From Pseudomonas aylmerensis (GTDB lineage: Bacteria; Pseudomonadota; Gammaproteobacteria; Pseudomonadales; Pseudomonadaceae), in NCBI RefSeq assembly GCF_001702265.1, contig NZ_MAUE01000002.1:186001-250000 (forward strand): DNA of 64,000 nucleotides. Reading direction: 5' to 3'. A model generated the notes under the pieces. It made no database searches, had not been told where the DNA came from, and saw only the letters and a list, made by a program, of their open reading frames with translations. Both the position numbers and the translations under genes were made by a program. Shown in pieces: positions 50,574 to 58,318 of this stretch; the stretch's first letter is position 1, and the number at the start of each line of letters is the position of its first letter.

Positions 50574-52180
50574 GCCGCGCGCCGAAAGTGCCAGAGCCGA
50601 CGCTGCTGGATAAGGCCATCACCTGGCTCAGCCCCGAACGCGGCGCCAAGCGCATGCACGCCCGATTGACCATGACTGCCTTGGGCGGTTACAGCGGCGC
50701 GTCGAAGGCCAAGCGTTCGCTGAGCGCCTGGACCCCGACAGCAGGCAGTGCGGCGGCAGATCTGCTACCCGATTTCCCCACGCTTCGCGAACGCTGCCGA
50801 GATCTAGAACGCAACAACCCCATCGGCGGCGGTGCGATCAATACGGTGACGACGAAGACGGTCGGCACCGGCCTGGCGCTTAAGTCGGTGGTCAATCGCT
50901 CGATTCTGGGCTGGAACGAAGACCAGGCCAGGGAGTGGCAACGCAAAACGGAATCGCTGTTCAAGTCCTGGGCAGAAACCACCAGCTGCGACATCACTCG
51001 CGAGCAGAATTTTTATGGTCTGCAGGATCTGACATGGCGGTCGGTGCTGAGCAGCGGTGACGTCTTTACGTTGCTCACGCACAAAGAACAACCGGGTCAG
51101 CACTACTCGGCGTGCATCCAACTGATTGAGGCCGACCGGGTTTGTAACCCTAGCAACAAGGCCGATACGGAAGCCCTCACCGCCGGCATTGAACGTGACG
51201 CTGATGGGGCGCCGATCAAGGCTCACATTCTGCGCAGCCACCCTGGGGCGTTGGGCGTCAAAGAGCGCGTCTGGGATGACCGTCCGTTCTTCAACGAGCG
51301 CGGCGGTCGGGTGCTGCTGCATGTGTACCGGCGTCGTCGGGTGGGCCAGCCACGCGGTGTGCCGTACTTGGCACCGGTGATTGAAAAACTTAAGCAGTTG
51401 GACCGTTACACCGATGCTGAACTGGAAGCGGCTGTGGTGTCTGCGTTCTTCGCCGTGTTCATCAAGCCGGGGCAGGGCGGCAATCTGAGCCCTTTGGCAT
51501 CGGCCGTTACCGGCAACACCCCGGTGGGTGGCGATAAACCTGCCGGGCGGGATCAGGGCGGTTGGGATGGCTCACTCAGTGGCGGCATTGTCGCCGAGCT
51601 GGATGACGGTGCGTCGATCGATACCGCATCACCCGGTCGCCCGAACATGGCGTTCGATCCGTTCGTGCTCGCCATGCTTCGGCAGATCGGAATGGCCCTG
51701 GAGCTGCCCTATGAGGTGCTGATCAAGCACTTCACCGCCAGTTACACCGCCGCGCGTGCTGCGGTGATGGAGGCTTGGCAATTCGTTCGCGGTTGCCGTG
51801 ACTTTCTGGGCCAGCATTTCTGCCAGCCCGTGTACGAGCATTGGCTTGAAGAGGCCGTGGCGCAGGGAGACATCGAGGCTCCCGGTTTTTTCGACCACCC
51901 GTTGTTGCGCTATGCGTACAGCGGGTCGCTATGGGTGGGTGATGGTCCTGGCACCGTTGATCCGCTCAAAGACATCAATGCTGCCGAAAAGCGCGTTGAT
52001 ATTGGTGTCAGCACGCTCGCCAAGGAATCCATGCTCTACGACGGCAGCGACTGGGAAGAGAACCACGAACAGCGTGCGCTTGAAGTGAAGCGCCGGCGCG
52101 ATGACGGCTTATCCGTCTCACCAACGGCTCGCCCCGAGGAAGAGCCTGCGGCCAATCCTGATCTTCCTGAACGGACCTAA
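50570..52180 (+). CDS. portal protein (lambda family)
   Basis: A 536-residue lambda-type portal. Conserved stretches include LERNNPIGGGAINTVTTKTV, VLSSGDVFTLL, VIEKLKQLDRYTDAELEAAV and ALELPYEVLIKHFTASYTAA. The dodecamer forms the packaging channel and connects to the tail. The start overlaps the gpW-like gene; the protease gene begins 2 bases after its stop. Confidence 0.9.
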   Translation: MSRAPKVPEPTLLDKAITWLSPERGAKRMHARLTMTALGGYSGASKAKRSLSAWTPTAGSAAADLLPDFPTLRERCRDLERNNPIGGGAINTVTTKTVGTGLALKSVVNRSILGWNEDQAREWQRKTESLFKSWAETTSCDITREQNFYGLQDLTWRSVLSSGDVFTLLTHKEQPGQHYSACIQLIEADRVCNPSNKADTEALTAGIERDADGAPIKAHILRSHPGALGVKERVWDDRPFFNERGGRVLLHVYRRRRVGQPRGVPYLAPVIEKLKQLDRYTDAELEAAVVSAFFAVFIKPGQGGNLSPLASAVTGNTPVGGDKPAGRDQGGWDGSLSGGIVAELDDGASIDTASPGRPNMAFDPFVLAMLRQIGMALELPYEVLIKHFTASYTAARAAVMEAWQFVRGCRDFLGQHFCQPVYEHWLEEAVAQGDIEAPGFFDHPLLRYAYSGSLWVGDGPGTVDPLKDINAAEKRVDIGVSTLAKESMLYDGSDWEENHEQRALEVKRRRDDGLSVSPTARPEEEPAANPDLPERT

Positions 52181-52182
52181 TT

Positions 52183-53547
52183 ATGATCGACAACCCAACC
52201 GATGCACCTCCCGTGCACCGGGTGACGGCGTTCGACCTGGTATCACGCGAGCCCTGGGCCATCACCCCGGACATGCTGCAGACCATTACCGCCATCGCCC
52301 GCCGGGAGCATGAAGGCCCGGAAGCCTTGGAGGCCAGGCAGGGCAAACCCTTGCAGAACAGCCGCGCGGTGACCCAACGCGGCAATGTGGCATTGCTGCC
52401 CGTCACCGGCCCGGTGTTTCGCTACGCCAACTTGTTTACGGCGCTGTCCGGTGCGACGTCGCTGGATGTGCTGGCCAAGGAGTTCACCACCGCCGTCGAC
52501 GATCCGCGCACCGACACCATCATTCTGGTGATGGATACCCCCGGTGGTATTGCCAGTGGCATCGCTGAATTCGGCCAGATGATTCGGGCCTCGCCCAAGC
52601 GGGTGGTGGCCTACGTGTCCGGTAACGCGGCCAGCGCTGGCTATTGGATAGCTGCAGCAGCCCATGAAATCGTCATGAGCCGCACCGGCGCTGTGGGCTC
52701 CATCGGCACGGTGCTGACGGTGCGCAAAAGCGACGACGACGGCAGTTTTGAGATCGTCAGCAGCCAGAGCCCGAAAAAGCGCCCTGACTTCAGCACTGAA
52801 TCAGGACGTGCTGTGGCCCAGGCCCATGTCGACCGGCTGACTGACATCTTTGTCGAAGACGTCGCCAATTACCGTGGCCTCAGTGTTGAAACCGTTTTGG
52901 CCGACTTCGGCCAGGGCGATATGCGTATTGGCTCCGATGCCGTGGCATTGGGCATGGCCGACCGTGAATCCACCCTTGAACAACTCATCGCTGAGTTCAA
53001 CAGCAGTTCTTCTGGAGAAAGACCTATGTCTACTACCACCAACAGTAACGCACCCGCTCCAACTGCAAACAAACCCGTGATCAACCGCGAATACCTGGCC
53101 GCGAATCATGCCGAGCTGCTCGCCAGCCTGGAACATGACGCACACGCCGCTGGTGTCGCTGCCGGTGCCCGCGCTGAGTGCGAACGCATCCAGGCGGTGG
53201 AAGCCGCCGCGCTGCCCGGGCACGAAGAGTTGATCGCCACGCTCAAGTTCGACGGCAAAACCAGCGGTGCCGAAGCGGCGGCGCAGGTAATCGGCGCCGA
53301 AAAAACCAAACGCGCCGGTGCTCTGGCCGATATTCGTACCCAGGCGCCTGCGCCAGTGCCCAACGTGCTGACGCCACCGGCAGCCCCTGAGGCTGTGAAG
53401 GAGGATCCCGAGGCGCCGCTGGAGGAACGCGCCAAGGCTACCTGGGACGGCGACAAGGAGCTGCGAGCCGAGTTTGGCACCTTCGAGGCCTATCACGGCT
53501 ACCGCAAGGCCACCGAGCGGGGCCTGGTCAAGGTCCTGAAAAAGTAA
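52183..53547 (+). CDS. S49-family head maturation protease fused to scaffold
   Basis: A 454-residue protein. The N-terminal half is an S49/ClpP-like peptidase with Ser in GNAASAGYWIAAAAHEIVM and the following RTGAVGSIG. The C-terminal half is helical and charged, as in phage scaffolds. Lambda gpC has the same layout with the Nu3 scaffold encoded inside it. An internal ATG at 53026 with GGAGAAAG upstream would make the scaffold alone. Confidence 0.85.
   Translation: MIDNPTDAPPVHRVTAFDLVSREPWAITPDMLQTITAIARREHEGPEALEARQGKPLQNSRAVTQRGNVALLPVTGPVFRYANLFTALSGATSLDVLAKEFTTAVDDPRTDTIILVMDTPGGIASGIAEFGQMIRASPKRVVAYVSGNAASAGYWIAAAAHEIVMSRTGAVGSIGTVLTVRKSDDDGSFEIVSSQSPKKRPDFSTESGRAVAQAHVDRLTDIFVEDVANYRGLSVETVLADFGQGDMRIGSDAVALGMADRESTLEQLIAEFNSSSSGERPMSTTTNSNAPAPTANKPVINREYLAANHAELLASLEHDAHAAGVAAGARAECERIQAVEAAALPGHEELIATLKFDGKTSGAEAAAQVIGAEKTKRAGALADIRTQAPAPVPNVLTPPAAPEAVKEDPEAPLEERAKATWDGDKELRAEFGTFEAYHGYRKATERGLVKVLKK
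53026..53547 (+). CDS. nested in-frame scaffold protein (Nu3-like)
   Basis: The ATG at 53026 is preceded by the ribosome site GGAGAAAG, 5 bases away, and starts MSTTTNSNAPAPTANKPVIN in the frame of the protease gene. The 173-residue product would be the internal scaffold, cleaved by the protease after shell assembly. This nested-start arrangement is established for lambda C/Nu3; here it is inferred from the site. Confidence 0.6.
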   Translation: MSTTTNSNAPAPTANKPVINREYLAANHAELLASLEHDAHAAGVAAGARAECERIQAVEAAALPGHEELIATLKFDGKTSGAEAAAQVIGAEKTKRAGALADIRTQAPAPVPNVLTPPAAPEAVKEDPEAPLEERAKATWDGDKELRAEFGTFEAYHGYRKATERGLVKVLKK

Positions 53548-53589
53548 GTACCAGGTAACCCCTTTCCACCCATGGCTCTGGAGAATCCT

Positions 53590-54006
53590 ATGCCTCTTAC
53601 ACTCGACACTCCCCGCGCTTATGAGATCGGGGACATCAACGATTTATCGGTTGCAGCCGGCGTGCAGATTTTCGAAGGTTCGGCGGTCGGCATTGTCGCG
53701 GCCAACGGCCTTGCGCGGCCTCTCGCAGCAGGCGATCTGTTCGTGGGCTTCGCCGATCGCGGTGTCGACAATCGAATCGGTGCCGCTGCAGCAGCACGCG
53801 TGCGTCTTCGCGAAGCTGGCAAAGTTGAACTGCCCGTCACTGCGCTGGCGATCACCGACATCGGTAAGCCGGTGTATGCCAGCGACAGCGGCACGTTTCT
53901 GCTCACCGCCGCTGGAAACAGCCTGGTCGGGCATGTTCACCGTTTCGTGCGCACCGGCGTTGGCATCGTCAAGTTTACCGCCCAGCCCGTTCCCGTAGCA
54001 GCCTGA
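53590..54006 (+). CDS. head decoration-like protein
   Basis: A 138-residue, strand-rich protein from the ATG at 53590 (GGAG upstream). FEGSAVGIVAANGLARPLAA and SGTFLLTAAGNSLVGHVHRF resemble DUF2190/decoration proteins that stabilise expanded capsids. Its place between scaffold and capsid genes is where lambda gpD lies. Confidence 0.65.
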   Translation: MPLTLDTPRAYEIGDINDLSVAAGVQIFEGSAVGIVAANGLARPLAAGDLFVGFADRGVDNRIGAAAAARVRLREAGKVELPVTALAITDIGKPVYASDSGTFLLTAAGNSLVGHVHRFVRTGVGIVKFTAQPVPVAA

Positions 54007-54068
54007 CGCTTCGCTCAACCCGTTTTAAGACTTTTCTCTGACCGTATCCTTTCTTAGGAGAATCAGCC

Positions 54069-55016
54069 ATGGGTGCTGAAGTACTTTCCAGTCGTGCCAT
54101 CATCGGCATGTTTTACGAACTGCTCGAACAGAATGTGGGGTCGAACTGGATCGACGCCGTGTCCAACCTGTTCGACTCCGACCAGGCCAAAGAAACCTAT
54201 CCGTGGATCGGTATGGTGCCGACCCTGCGTGAATGGATTGGTGGTCGCCACGCCAAGGGCTTTATCAGCGCGGATCTCGAAATTGAAAACCTGCATTTTG
54301 AGGCCACCCTCGAAGTGCTGGTCACCGAGCTGCGCCGCGATAAAACCGGGCAGTTGCGTATACGGCTGGGCGAGCTGGCCGACCGCACTAACGCGCATTG
54401 GGCGCGACTGCTGTCGGTGCTGCTGCTCAACGGTGAAAGCCAGACCTGCTATGACGGCCAGTACTTCTTCGATACCGACCACGAAGAAGGCCAGAGCGGC
54501 GTGCAGTCCAACAAGATCACCACCGACATTTCCGAACTGCCAGCGACACTTCACGGGACGCCCAGTCGGCCGAGCGTTGAGGAGTTTCAGCAGGCGGTTG
54601 CCCGATCGGTCACCCAGTTGACCAGCTTCAAGGATGACCAGGGCGAACCCATCAACGAACTGGCACGCGAGTTTCTGGTGATGGTGCCGTTCAACCTGCT
54701 GAGCGTTGCGCAGACGGCGCTTAGCGTGCCGCGCGGTACCAACATCAGCGAGATCGTCATGCCGGACAACGTGGTTGTCCGCGTGGTGGGCAACGTGCGT
54801 CTCAACGCCTGGCAGGACAAATTCGTGACCTTCCGCACTGACGGTCGTTTGAAAGCGTTCATCCGCCAACAGGAAACCGACGTGGCCATGAAAGCCAAGG
54901 CCGAAGGCTCGGAGTACGAGTTCGACAACGATGCCCATCAATACGGCGTCGATACCTGGCGCAACGTGGGTTTTGGGCGCTGGCAGTACGCCGTTCTCAA
55001 CCAACTGGTGGCGTAA
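54069..55016 (+). CDS. major capsid protein (Mu gpT family)
   Basis: A 315-residue protein. SNLFDSDQAKETYPWIGMVP, LREWIGGRHAKGF, FFDTDHEEGQSGVQSN and the later AIIGMFYE-like N-terminus match the Mu-type major head subunit gpT with an HK97-like fold. The surrounding packaging genes are lambda-like, so the module is mosaic. AGGAG lies 9 bases upstream. Confidence 0.85.
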   Translation: MGAEVLSSRAIIGMFYELLEQNVGSNWIDAVSNLFDSDQAKETYPWIGMVPTLREWIGGRHAKGFISADLEIENLHFEATLEVLVTELRRDKTGQLRIRLGELADRTNAHWARLLSVLLLNGESQTCYDGQYFFDTDHEEGQSGVQSNKITTDISELPATLHGTPSRPSVEEFQQAVARSVTQLTSFKDDQGEPINELAREFLVMVPFNLLSVAQTALSVPRGTNISEIVMPDNVVVRVVGNVRLNAWQDKFVTFRTDGRLKAFIRQQETDVAMKAKAEGSEYEFDNDAHQYGVDTWRNVGFGRWQYAVLNQLVA

Positions 55017-55051
55017 CCCATCCGGCCTGACACCTCACTGAGGGTATTGAT

Positions 55052-55300
55052 ATGCCGAAATACCGCGTGGAACAGACGATCACCCTTTATGGGGGTGAGC
55101 TGATCCTGAATGCGGCCCAGGCCAGCGCGCGTGCGCACAACTTGGAGCCGGTTGAAAACAAGAAGGGTCGCTACACCATTGTGTCGCCCGTTCAGTTCAA
55201 AGCCGGGGAGGTGATTGTGATTCCCGGCGAGCCGGACAAGGCGTTGGGGCAGCGGTTGTCGAAACTGGACAAGGTCGCAGGAGAGCGTAATGCCGAATAA
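55052..55300 (+). CDS. uncharacterised head-region protein
   Basis: An 82-residue protein with strands (YRVEQTITLYGGELILNAA, then GRYTIVSPVQFKAGEVIVIP). It lies between the capsid and connector genes and overlaps the next gene by 11 bases. Probably a small head or neck component; no family recognised. Confidence 0.6.
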   Translation: MPKYRVEQTITLYGGELILNAAQASARAHNLEPVENKKGRYTIVSPVQFKAGEVIVIPGEPDKALGQRLSKLDKVAGERNAE

Positions 55301-55499
55301 ATCCTACACGGTGCTATCCGGCTCCTTTCGCGGGCCAGATGACAAACTGACCGGGGCAGGGGGCGTGATCGAGTTGCCTGATGACGTGGCCCAGCGCTTT
55401 CGCCACCAGTTGGAAGTGCTGATGGTCGAGCCACCACCGGCACCTTCCGCTGCGGCTGAGGGCGGACGCAAGCCCGTCAAGGTAAGCCCTGATGCTTGA
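55290..55499 (+). CDS. uncharacterised head-region protein
   Basis: A 69-residue protein with a strand-rich N-terminal half (SYTVLSGSFRGPDDK) and a Pro/Ala-rich tail. It overlaps the preceding and following genes. Position suggests a head completion or connector accessory protein; unproven. Confidence 0.55.
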   Translation: MPNKSYTVLSGSFRGPDDKLTGAGGVIELPDDVAQRFRHQLEVLMVEPPPAPSAAAEGGRKPVKVSPDA

Positions 55500-55779
55500 C
55501 GAAGATCTCAGGGGCTTCCTTGAAGACTTCGACGTCGGCGGGATGGTTGATGGTCAGCTGTTTCTGGCTGCGCGGGATATGCCGGACGAAATCCACAGCA
55601 TGGGCGGCACCAACAGCCAGTCGACCGGCTACGAGATCCTGGTCATCACCGCCGAGGCCGAGCGCCTCGGAATCGACAACCCCAAACTGATCACCGTCGC
55701 CGGCGTGAATTTTCGCGTTCGTGACCGCCGGATGATCGATGACGGCGCCTTTAGCCTGGCCTCCCTCACCAAGGTTTAA
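55492..55779 (+). CDS. head-tail connector (gpFII-like)
   Basis: A 95-residue protein. DFDVGGMVDGQLFLAARDMP and LITVAGVNFRVRDRRMIDDG, ending in FSLASLTKV, follow the lambda gpFII/Phage_attach pattern. It would form the interface between portal/gpW and tail. Position before the tail-terminator-like gene fits. Confidence 0.65.
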   Translation: MLDEDLRGFLEDFDVGGMVDGQLFLAARDMPDEIHSMGGTNSQSTGYEILVITAEAERLGIDNPKLITVAGVNFRVRDRRMIDDGAFSLASLTKV

Positions 55780-55784
55780 CCCTA

Positions 55785-56237
55785 ATGTCCTCGATTTAAG
55801 AACGCATCGTCGCAAAGGCGCAGGCGCTGATTCTGGCCGCCGGTACGTTGGCGGCAGACCGGGTGTATCGCAGTCGTACTGAGGCGATCAGACGGAATAT
55901 GACGCCGGCGATCGTGCTGCGCCCTGATCTTGAAACGTGTGAGCGCGAAAGCGCTGCAGTGGATCGCAATCAGTTCGAGCTGACGGTGGAAATCATCGCC
56001 CGGGAGGACACCGACACAGGCGCCGCATGGGATCAGTTGGCTGACGTGGTCAAGGTTGCCGTGCATGCCGTATTGATGGCGGAGGACGCCTTTGAGGAAG
56101 CGGATCGGGTGCAACGCTTTTACATCGACTGGATTGAGGACGAAGGCGATAACACCGCCGGCAACTGCATGGTGCGTTACCGCTTCACCTACCTATGCAA
56201 CACCGGCGACCTGACGGCCGGACCTACCTTTTACTGA
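55785..56237 (+). pseudogene. tail-terminator/minor tail-like gene with a stop at codon 5
   Basis: The natural ATG at 55785 reads Met-Ser-Ser-Ile then TAA (55797-55799). The frame beyond stays open: ERIVAKAQALILAAGTLAAD leads into RVYRSRTEAIRRN. A TTG at 55848 gives a 129-residue product that lacks the first helix. Length and position match tail-terminator or minor tail U-like proteins, needed to end the tail tube. It may be made by reinitiation, be inactive, or reflect a sequencing error. Confidence 0.6.
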
Positions 56238-56247
56238 GGAACACATT

Positions 56248-57003
56248 ATGCAAATCGCATTCGGCAGCGGGTTGTTTTACGCCACTCCGCTGATGGACGC
56301 TTATGGCAATGCCATTTCCGCGCCGACTCCCATCCTGCTGGGCATCATGCAAGAAGCATCGGTGGACCTGTCGTTTGATTCTAAAGAATTGTTCGGCAGC
56401 GAGCAGTTTGCGGTTGACGCGGCGCGGGGCCAGGGCAAGCTGACGGGCAAGGCCAAGTCCGCCCAGATAAGCCTGCTGCAGTGGAATCAACTGGTGTTTG
56501 GGCAGACCTTGATCACCGGCCAGGTGCTAGTCCATCACGCGACGGTACCCACGGTGATCCCAGCAGGGGCCACGATAAGCGTGTCGCCCCCAGCGGGCGG
56601 GACGCTCTCAGGAGATCTTGGGGTACGGGGCGCCGGTGCGATCCCTTACGTACGAGTACTGAGCGCGCCGACAGCGGGGCAGTACACCTTTGATGCCGCC
56701 ACGGGGGAATATGCATTTGCCGCTGCAGACGTGGCCAAGTCAGTTTTCGTTGATTACCGCTACACCGTTACGACGGGTAAAAGTCTGTCGGTGAAAAACC
56801 TGCCCATGGGCGATATGCCGGTGTTCCAGGGCGAGTTGGTCCTGAAATACAAGGGCAAGACCGTGTATGTGCGCGTCCCTAATTTCGTCAGCAACAAGCT
56901 AGGGATCGCCACCAAACAGGACGACTACACCATCCCGGACTTTGAATTCACCGGCTACGCGGATGAGTTCGGCGAGGTGTGCTACTGGAGTGCCAACGAA
57001 TGA
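56248..57003 (+). CDS. tail tube protein
   Basis: A 251-residue protein. GIMQEASVDLSFDSKELFGS, then FAVDAARGQGKLTGKAKSAQ are typical of siphovirus tube proteins. A Gly/Ala-rich insertion (about residues 95-180) may be a surface Ig-like domain. The stop overlaps the chaperone ATG. Ribosome site GAGGAAC lies 6 bases upstream. Confidence 0.75.
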   Translation: MQIAFGSGLFYATPLMDAYGNAISAPTPILLGIMQEASVDLSFDSKELFGSEQFAVDAARGQGKLTGKAKSAQISLLQWNQLVFGQTLITGQVLVHHATVPTVIPAGATISVSPPAGGTLSGDLGVRGAGAIPYVRVLSAPTAGQYTFDAATGEYAFAAADVAKSVFVDYRYTVTTGKSLSVKNLPMGDMPVFQGELVLKYKGKTVYVRVPNFVSNKLGIATKQDDYTIPDFEFTGYADEFGEVCYWSANE

Positions 57004-57347
57004 CCGTCGTGAATGTTCCCGGTGTTTCGTTTCCTTTCCCAGGGAAAACGCTCGTCATCCCACCTCTGGCTCTGGGGGATCTGGAGCAACTACTGGAGCG
57101 GATCAACGCGGTGATGGCCGGCAACATGGACCGGGACAGCATCGCGACGGTGATTGATGCCACCCATGCGGCATTGCGCCGGAACTACCCTGACATTGAG
57201 CGTGCTGAGGTGGCAGCGCTGCTGGACCTTCGCAACATGCGTGACGCACTGGATGCGGTCATGAGCGCTTCGGGTCTGGAAGTTATGGAGCCGGCATCGG
57301 GGGAAGGCCAGGCCCCTTCGACTGGGGCCAACTCTACGCTCACCTGA
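57000..57347 (+). CDS. tail assembly chaperone, upstream part (G-like)
   Basis: A 115-residue protein from ATG 57000, coupled to the tube gene. VVNVPGVSFPFPGKTLVIPP and LGDLEQLLERINAVMAG are typical of tail chaperones that bind the tape measure. A -1 shift near 57299-57305 would give a longer protein ending at 57604. Confidence 0.75.
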   Translation: MTVVNVPGVSFPFPGKTLVIPPLALGDLEQLLERINAVMAGNMDRDSIATVIDATHAALRRNYPDIERAEVAALLDLRNMRDALDAVMSASGLEVMEPASGEGQAPSTGANSTLT

Positions 57348-57604
57348 TCGCGTGCACGGGGCAGAGTCCGGTCACGTTACGACGGGACTGGGACATGGTC
57401 ATGGTCGGCCATATGACCGACTACTGGCGTAGTCACCCACCCGTGCACATTCTTGTTGCTGGATACATGGGCTACAAGCCAACCCAGGAAGTTACAGATG
57501 CGCCTGACCTGGCCTGCAACCTAGAAGCAATAGCTGCAGAACTACGGAATGATTTGCCCGATCACCTGCGCAGTGCACTGGACGCGCTCATTGTTCCTGG
57601 GTGA
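57303..57604 (+). CDS. tail assembly chaperone, frameshifted T-like extension
   Basis: In the -1 frame the sequence stays open from before 57290 and encodes PFDWGQLYAHLIACTGQSPV, then LRRDWDMVMVGHMTDYWR. This is the usual T-domain pattern of G/GT chaperones. An independent start would be ATG 57395, without a clear ribosome site. The run TCG-GGG-GAA at 57297-57305 is the likely slip point, though the heptamer is not a classical X-XXY-YYZ. Confidence 0.6.
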
Positions 57605-57661
57605 GTAGACGGCGTTTCGACTTGCAGGTAATTTCCTCCGTAGGACTAAGGAGGGATCAAA

Positions 57662-58249
57662 ATGCGTTTTATTTTTCTATGTGGTTTTTTGATAATTTCG
57701 TCACCTGCGTTTTCAGCAGATGAGTGTGTAGCTCTTAGCGATGATAAAAAAAGGCTTGCTTGTTACGATATGAAGTATAAGCCTATCGATAAGACCGAAA
57801 GAGTAGGTAAATGGATTGTGAGCAGCGAGGTTTCGAAAGTTGACGATAGTCAGGCCGTGTATCTGCAAGTTGTATCAAATGAAAGTATTGAAAAACGCTC
57901 TGGCGGTTCTGACACTGCAACGCTGACGCTTCGATGTCAAGAACGTGAAACTTCACTTTTGATCAATTTGGCGGGGGAGTTTTTAGCGGATATTAGTGGC
58001 TACGGTGATGTAACTTACCGCATTGATAACCAGAAGGCAGAGACAAGAGCGTTTACGGCATCTACCAATAACCAATCCCTAGGTCTGTGGTCGGGTAAGA
58101 AGGCTATACCCATGATCAAATCTCTGTTGGATCATGACGTTATGTTGGTGAGGGCAACCCCCTATAATCAGTCGCCTGAGACTGTAACATTTCCTATCAC
58201 TGGACTTAAGGGGGTGATTGAACCTTTGCGAAATGCCTGTGGTTGGTGA
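57662..58249 (+). CDS. secreted VasI/TagO-like protein encoded by a tail-module moron
   Basis: A 195-residue protein with a signal peptide (IFLCGFLIISSPAFSADEC) cleaved near residue 19. Cys in DECVAL, LACYDM and LTLRCQERETSLLIN, then YRIDNQ, resemble the VasI/TagO family linked to type VI secretion. It is more AT-rich than its neighbours, has its own ribosome site (AAGGAGG) and its own terminator (58265-58292). It splits the tail chaperone from the tape measure, so it is a moron, perhaps altering the host envelope. Confidence 0.65.
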   Translation: MRFIFLCGFLIISSPAFSADECVALSDDKKRLACYDMKYKPIDKTERVGKWIVSSEVSKVDDSQAVYLQVVSNESIEKRSGGSDTATLTLRCQERETSLLINLAGEFLADISGYGDVTYRIDNQKAETRAFTASTNNQSLGLWSGKKAIPMIKSLLDHDVMLVRATPYNQSPETVTFPITGLKGVIEPLRNACGW

Positions 58250-58264
58250 ATTTTTAAGTGTGTA

Positions 58265-58292
58265 AAAAAGCCCCGTATTTACGGGGCTTTTT
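58265..58292 (+). terminator. intrinsic terminator of the moron gene
   Basis: AAAAAGCCCCGT and ACGGGGCTTTTT form a 12-bp stem around ATTT, closed by Ts. It ends the VasI-like gene 15 bases after its stop and would also stop late transcripts unless antiterminated. Confidence 0.88.
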
Positions 58293-58318
58293 ATTGCGTG
58301 TTATTTGGTGAGGTTGGT

